Below, in pieces: positions 14,748-17,885 of a stretch of DNA of 17,885 nucleotides. Position numbers and translations under genes: made by a program. The notes beneath the pieces are model-generated. The model did not search any database. It saw only the letters and a list, made by a program, of their open reading frames with translations, and was not told the DNA's origin. The stretch spans positions 1 to 17,885 of the forward strand of contig CAYMWV010000059.1 of assembly GCA_964394395.1 (NCBI GenBank), in the 5' to 3' direction. Positions within the stretch are counted from its first letter, which is position 1. Every line of letters begins with the position of its first letter. Source of the DNA: Sediminispirochaeta sp964394395 (GTDB lineage: Bacteria > Spirochaetota > Spirochaetia > DSM-16054 > Sediminispirochaetaceae).

Positions 14748-14776
14748 TTGACAGATGGGAGGGCCCTATCTATCCT
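14748..14776 (+). promoter_or_regulatory. Promoter of the tetR gene
   Basis: A consensus TTGACA (14748-14753), a 17-base spacer and TATCCT (14771-14776). Transcription would begin near 14783. The first in-frame ATG (14755) lies inside this promoter and so cannot be the start of translation from it. Confidence 0.7.
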
Positions 14777-14784
14777 TTTCATCT

Positions 14785-15357
14785 ATGAGAAAGAGCAAAC
14801 GCGACTATGCGGATATGGATAATCGAACCAGGATTATCCAGGCGGCTACCGAGCTCTTTATCGAAAAAGGTGCACCAGATACCAGTCTATCAGATATTGC
14901 GGAGAAACTTGGCATAAGCAAGGGAACCCTCTACTACTACTATTCGGCGAAAACAGACCTGGTCTTTGCGGTAACCGACAACTATATGAGGAATCTTACA
15001 GAGAACCTCTTATCCTGGGTGGAGAACCTGGAAGTCTCCATGAAACCCAAAGAGGTGGTCTTCACGGTCCTTAATGAGCTCTTTGCTGCAAAAAACCGCA
15101 GCAAGCTTCACCACTATCTGGTAAGCGAAGCAATTACCAACAGTGAACCGCTGAGAAAAAAACTGGTAGAAGCGTATGCTCAATGGAGAGAGATGCTAAA
15201 AAGGGGACTTGCAGTTGTTATGCCGGATAAAAAGGTGGATGAGGTTGCTAATTACGCCAATCTCCTGCTCATGATCATCACCGGCGGCATTGTTCACACT
15301 GTTTTAGGGGTAGAAACAGAGAAGCTGGAAGAGTCCATTTCCCTGTTCCTACCCTAA
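14785..15357 (+). CDS. TetR family transcriptional regulator
   Basis: This is a DNA-binding regulator with a ligand-responsive C-terminal part. The N-terminal domain carries the TetR pattern: RTRIIQAATELFIEKG, then the helix-turn-helix TSLSDIAEKLGISKGTLYYYYSAKTDLV at about residues 33-60. The C-terminal 120 residues match no ligand domain I recognise. I use the ATG at 14785 (190 residues) because the earlier ATG at 14755 is inside the promoter. Transcription should start about two bases before the chosen codon, so the mRNA would be leaderless. An ATG at 14815 (180 residues) is also possible. Targets are unknown; candidates are its own gene, divergent xdhC, and the trxA-mcp region. Confidence 0.88.
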   Translation: MRKSKRDYADMDNRTRIIQAATELFIEKGAPDTSLSDIAEKLGISKGTLYYYYSAKTDLVFAVTDNYMRNLTENLLSWVENLEVSMKPKEVVFTVLNELFAAKNRSKLHHYLVSEAITNSEPLRKKLVEAYAQWREMLKRGLAVVMPDKKVDEVANYANLLLMIITGGIVHTVLGVETEKLEESISLFLP

Positions 15358-15378
15358 GGTCAGTCTTCAGGAAAAGCG

Positions 15379-15735
15379 TTAACTTGCCAATAGCTCCTTG
15401 TCAATTACCTCTTTAAAGGTGTCCTTGGGAAGAGCCCCAGCGGCCATCTGCGGTTTTCCTTCTTTGGGGATAAACAGCAGGGAAGGGATACTCTGAATTC
15501 CGAAAGCCATCGCAAGTTCCTGTTCAGCCTCTGTATCGATCTTGTAAAAATCGACCTTTCCGGCATACTCATCGGAAAGCTCTTCGATTATGGGTGCAAC
15601 CATTTTGCAGGGACCGCACCAATCTGCGTAAAAATCGATTACCGCAGGAAGGTCCCCCTTGAAATCCCACTCCTTCTTGTTCTCGAAATCAAACACTTTT
15701 TCCAGAAAATCTGCCTTTGTAAGATGCTGTGCCAT
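15379..15735 (-). CDS. trxA: Thioredoxin
   Basis: This small cytoplasmic disulfide reductase has 118 residues. It has the active site WCGPC (Cys40, Cys43) in FYADWCGPCKMVAPIIEEL and the cis-proline in SIPSL (Pro84). The N-terminal extension (about 25 residues, rich in charged residues) is slightly longer than in E. coli thioredoxin, and the C-terminal part is normal. AAGGAG lies nine bases before the ATG. It is convergent with tetR (21 bases between stops, no clear terminator) and divergent from the chemoreceptor gene. Its promoter overlaps an inverted repeat, so it may be under repressor control. The thioredoxin fold is certain; the exact partner is not known. Confidence 0.93.
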   Translation of the reverse strand: MAQHLTKADFLEKVFDFENKKEWDFKGDLPAVIDFYADWCGPCKMVAPIIEELSDEYAGKVDFYKIDTEAEQELAMAFGIQSIPSLLFIPKEGKPQMAAGALPKDTFKEVIDKELLAS

Positions 15736-15766
15736 AGGTATCTACTCCTTGATAATATGTTATCCA

Positions 15767-15802
15767 TGTATCTATATAGTAAATATAATATATTTAGATA
15801 CA
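15767..15802. promoter_or_regulatory. Inverted repeat, candidate operator over the trxA promoter
   Basis: TGTATCTA (15767-15774) and TAGATACA (15795-15802) are perfect 8-bp arms 20 bases apart. One arm lies in the trxA promoter spacer and the other near its transcription start. A third copy of GTATCTA is at 15738-15744, next to the trxA ribosome site. The surrounding DNA is AT-rich, which raises the chance of coincidence. Confidence 0.45.
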
Positions 15803-15810
15803 ATAATCAA
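15782..15810 (-). promoter_or_regulatory. Promoter of trxA
   Basis: On the minus strand TTGATT (15810-15805), a 17-base spacer and TATATT (15787-15782). Start expected near 15775, about 40 bases before the ATG. Confidence 0.6.
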
Positions 15811-15830
15811 TAGGCCTTTCATTTTATTCA

Positions 15831-15859
15831 TTGATGAAAGTTTCTCTTACCAGTATAAT
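15831..15859 (+). promoter_or_regulatory. Promoter of the chemoreceptor gene
   Basis: TTGATG (15831-15836), a 17-base spacer and a perfect TATAAT (15854-15859). Start expected near 15866, just before the GGAGG ribosome site at 15873-15877. This decides the start codon of the gene. Confidence 0.7.
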
Positions 15860-15884
15860 AGCAATCAATTCTGGAGGCAAATTG

Positions 15885-17834
15885 ATGAAGATACGGACAA
15901 GACTAATCTTATTAAATATCCTTTTTCTTATAGGTATACTTGGAACAGTTGGGGTGATGTTCTACGACCAGACAGTTCAAAGGGGATTGAGCAAGACGAT
16001 TCAGGCGGGAATAGAGGTGAAAGCGGATCTCTTTAGAACCAATTCCCTCACCAAGGAGTTGCTCCTCACCTCAAACCTGGAAAGCGCTTACGACAATCTT
16101 TTGAAGCAGTATGACCAGTTGATTCAAAGGCTCCAGGAGTTTTCCGATACAAGGCAGTACAGGGAGCTTCTTCTCACCAATGAAGAGGGTCAAAGGAGGG
16201 CAACAGGTTTAACCAATATTGTTGGTTTTTCCGAACAGAAGCTGTCGGATGTTAAAGAAAAGATTGAAACACTTCAGGAAAGATACCCTTCCTATCTGCC
16301 GGGTTTGTACGATGCCTATAAATTCTATGGTGATGTAGACATTAATACTACAGCCGGAGATGTCATCAATCTTACTGTTTACCTGGGTGACTCTTTTGAA
16401 AAAACCATCTCTCAGCTGATCGCCTTTCTGAATGATCGGGCAGCGGCGAAACAACAACAATTGCGGCTTACCAGCTTTGTCGTTATTGGGATTCTTCTGC
16501 TTATAATCCTTTTTATCTCCTTTACCCTTATTCGGAAGCTCCGCAGCCAGCTTGCGGGGCTTCAGAGTTCCATGGAGGTTCTTGCTACGGGAGACTTTTC
16601 CCGTCGTCTTGTGGTGGAGGGAAAGGATGAGCTTTCATCCCTGGCAGAGGCGATGAATATCTTTATAGACGATTTCTCTTCGGTTATTGATGAGGTAAAA
16701 GCGATCAGCAGTGAGAGTACCATCCTGAAAGATGAGGTAAACAGTGCGACTAATGAATCAGCAGCGGCGGTTCAACAGATGTCGGCCAACATATCTTCAA
16801 TCAGTAAGCAGATACAGGGTCTGGTAGAGAATCTCTCTGGCTCTGACGATGCTACCGGGCGAATTGCCGGAAGGATTCAATCCCTGGCAGAGATGATCGA
16901 ACAGCAGTCCGCTGCGGTTACCCAGTCATCCAGCAGTATCGAAGAGATGACCGCAAGTATTGAGAGCGTAGCCCGAATTGCCAATTCCAGACAGGACGCT
17001 TCAGAAAAACTGGCGGAAATTACTGGAAGGGGGGGGGAACAGATAGATGAAACCAATAAGCTTATTGAAGAAAATGCCTCAGGCATCAAGGAAATCCTGG
17101 AAGTAATTGATATTATCAACAATGTAGCAAGCCAGACCAACCTCCTCTCAATGAACGCAGCAATTGAAGCGGCCCATGCGGGTGAGGCGGGCCGTGGTTT
17201 TGCTGTGGTGGCTGAAGAGATCAGAAAACTTGCAGAATCTAGTAATGAGAACTCGAAGCGGATACGTAAAACCATTACCACCATTGCAGATAGGATCCGC
17301 CAGATTATGGAAGCGAGTAATGAGAGCCGCGAATCCTTTCAGCAAATTAGCAACGAGACCAAAGATAACAGTCAAGCCATGGCAGAAATCGCATCAACCA
17401 TGAAAGAGCTCTCTTTGGGGAGCAACGAGATTATGAACGCCATGACAAGCCTCTCCATAACCACCCAGGATATCCAGGATGGATCCGAAGAGATGCGGCG
17501 GGATACGGTTTCGGTCAGCGAGTCCATCACCAATATCACCGGTATCGGCGATCAGGTGCAGGATGGAATTAAGGAGATAGATGCAGGGGCGAAGGACATC
17601 ACCACTGCGATGGCCAATGTCAACGACCTCAATGAAAAGAGCAGCGAATCGATCAACAGCCTCCACCAGCAGGTGGACCGCTTCAAAACCAGTTGCACCA
17701 TCGATGAGGATAGAAGTGAAGAAGTTGGAGAGAAGATGGATCGGGTCTGTGTTGAGGGGGAAGAGCCCCTTGAGGAGAACGAGACCGGGGTAAAGGGTGT
17801 CAGCCCGGGTGATGACGGGGATACGCTTGCTTAA
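15885..17834 (+). CDS. Methyl-accepting chemotaxis protein
   Basis: This is a transmembrane chemoreceptor that signals to CheA. The 649-residue protein has a membrane segment at about 7-27, an outer sensor region (28-194) that looks mostly helical and matches no ligand domain I recognise, and a second membrane segment at about 195-217. A HAMP domain (about 217-270) and a long helical signalling domain follow. The conserved hairpin NNVASQTNLLSMNAAIEAAH...GEAGRGFAVVAEEIRKLAE is at about 412-451. The tail is acidic, without a clear CheR-tethering pentapeptide. I use the ATG at 15885, seven bases after GGAGG; earlier in-frame starts (15831, 15834) lie in the promoter. A run of nine G at codons 382-385 makes the gene prone to frameshift. 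Confidence 0.93.
   Translation: MKIRTRLILLNILFLIGILGTVGVMFYDQTVQRGLSKTIQAGIEVKADLFRTNSLTKELLLTSNLESAYDNLLKQYDQLIQRLQEFSDTRQYRELLLTNEEGQRRATGLTNIVGFSEQKLSDVKEKIETLQERYPSYLPGLYDAYKFYGDVDINTTAGDVINLTVYLGDSFEKTISQLIAFLNDRAAAKQQQLRLTSFVVIGILLLIILFISFTLIRKLRSQLAGLQSSMEVLATGDFSRRLVVEGKDELSSLAEAMNIFIDDFSSVIDEVKAISSESTILKDEVNSATNESAAAVQQMSANISSISKQIQGLVENLSGSDDATGRIAGRIQSLAEMIEQQSAAVTQSSSSIEEMTASIESVARIANSRQDASEKLAEITGRGGEQIDETNKLIEENASGIKEILEVIDIINNVASQTNLLSMNAAIEAAHAGEAGRGFAVVAEEIRKLAESSNENSKRIRKTITTIADRIRQIMEASNESRESFQQISNETKDNSQAMAEIASTMKELSLGSNEIMNAMTSLSITTQDIQDGSEEMRRDTVSVSESITNITGIGDQVQDGIKEIDAGAKDITTAMANVNDLNEKSSESINSLHQQVDRFKTSCTIDEDRSEEVGEKMDRVCVEGEEPLEENETGVKGVSPGDDGDTLA
17029..17037 (+). 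repeat. Nine-G homopolymer inside the chemoreceptor gene
   Basis: The tract encodes Arg-Gly-Gly and the first base of Glu385, between HAMP and the signalling hairpin. Loss of one G gives AAC AGA TAG and gain of one gives GGA ACA GAT AGA TGA, so both produce a stop within a few codons. Confidence 0.85.
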
Positions 17835-17885
17835 AACAGAAGAGCCGCTACAGGAACAACAAGTAGAGCATTGAGCAAAAAAAAA

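Noticed and set aside
14755..14784. Longer N-terminus for the TetR protein from the ATG at 14755
   Set aside because: The ATG lies two bases after a consensus -35 box and upstream of the -10 box, so it would not be in the mRNA.
15831..15884. Longer N-terminus for the chemoreceptor from 15831 or 15834
   Set aside because: Both codons overlap the -35 box of the promoter, while the ATG at 15885 has a well-spaced GGAGG.
17835..17885. Right-edge segment ending in nine A
   Set aside because: GAGC occurs twice as a direct, not inverted, repeat before the A-run, so no hairpin forms on either strand; nothing can be called before the edge.

Overview
The window is compact bacterial DNA with tight operons, strong GGAG-type ribosome sites, and no rRNA, tRNA, CRISPR or insertion sequence that I can see. 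Several features suggest a free-living spirochaete (Spirochaetales): a single-chain aspartate carbamoyltransferase fused to its regulatory chain (known from Treponema and Thermotoga), a type-2 PyrF, and a membrane HD-GYP protein and chemoreceptor. This assignment is inference from gene content, not from a marker gene.

Region 1 (1-3600, minus strand) is a pyrimidine operon read leftwards: pyrBI, pyrE, pyrF, then the start of another gene cut by the window edge, probably dihydroorotate dehydrogenase-like. The genes are coupled by ATGA and TAATG junctions. Upstream of pyrBI is a promoter, two overlapping tiny ORFs, and a rho-independent terminator that the second ORF reads through. This resembles the layout of the enteric pyrBI attenuator and is the most interesting regulatory element here.

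Region 2 (3605-12276, plus strand) is a nine-gene run in one direction. It starts with a membrane-anchored GAF/HD-GYP protein (predicted c-di-GMP phosphodiesterase). Then come two methylthioadenosine salvage genes (mtaD, mtnA), a SufS-type cysteine desulfurase whose start overlaps the end of mtnA, and a SufU-like protein. A stand-alone CheY-like receiver follows, and then a biotin ECF transporter (bioY, bioM, bioN). Several starts are better placed at TTG or GTG codons than at the longest-ORF start.

Region 3 (12297-14678, minus strand) holds xdhC followed by a classical kinase-fold plus GNAT N-acetylglutamate synthase (argA). No xanthine dehydrogenase or other arginine gene is in the window.

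Region 4 (14748-17885) holds a TetR regulator, a convergent thioredoxin gene, and a divergent methyl-accepting chemotaxis gene. The trxA-mcp intergenic region is AT-rich and carries repeated GTATCTA half-sites around a good trxA promoter. The mcp gene contains a run of nine G that would truncate the receptor if it slipped by one base either way, so phase variation is possible. Several promoters lie so close to their start codons that nearly leaderless mRNAs are likely.
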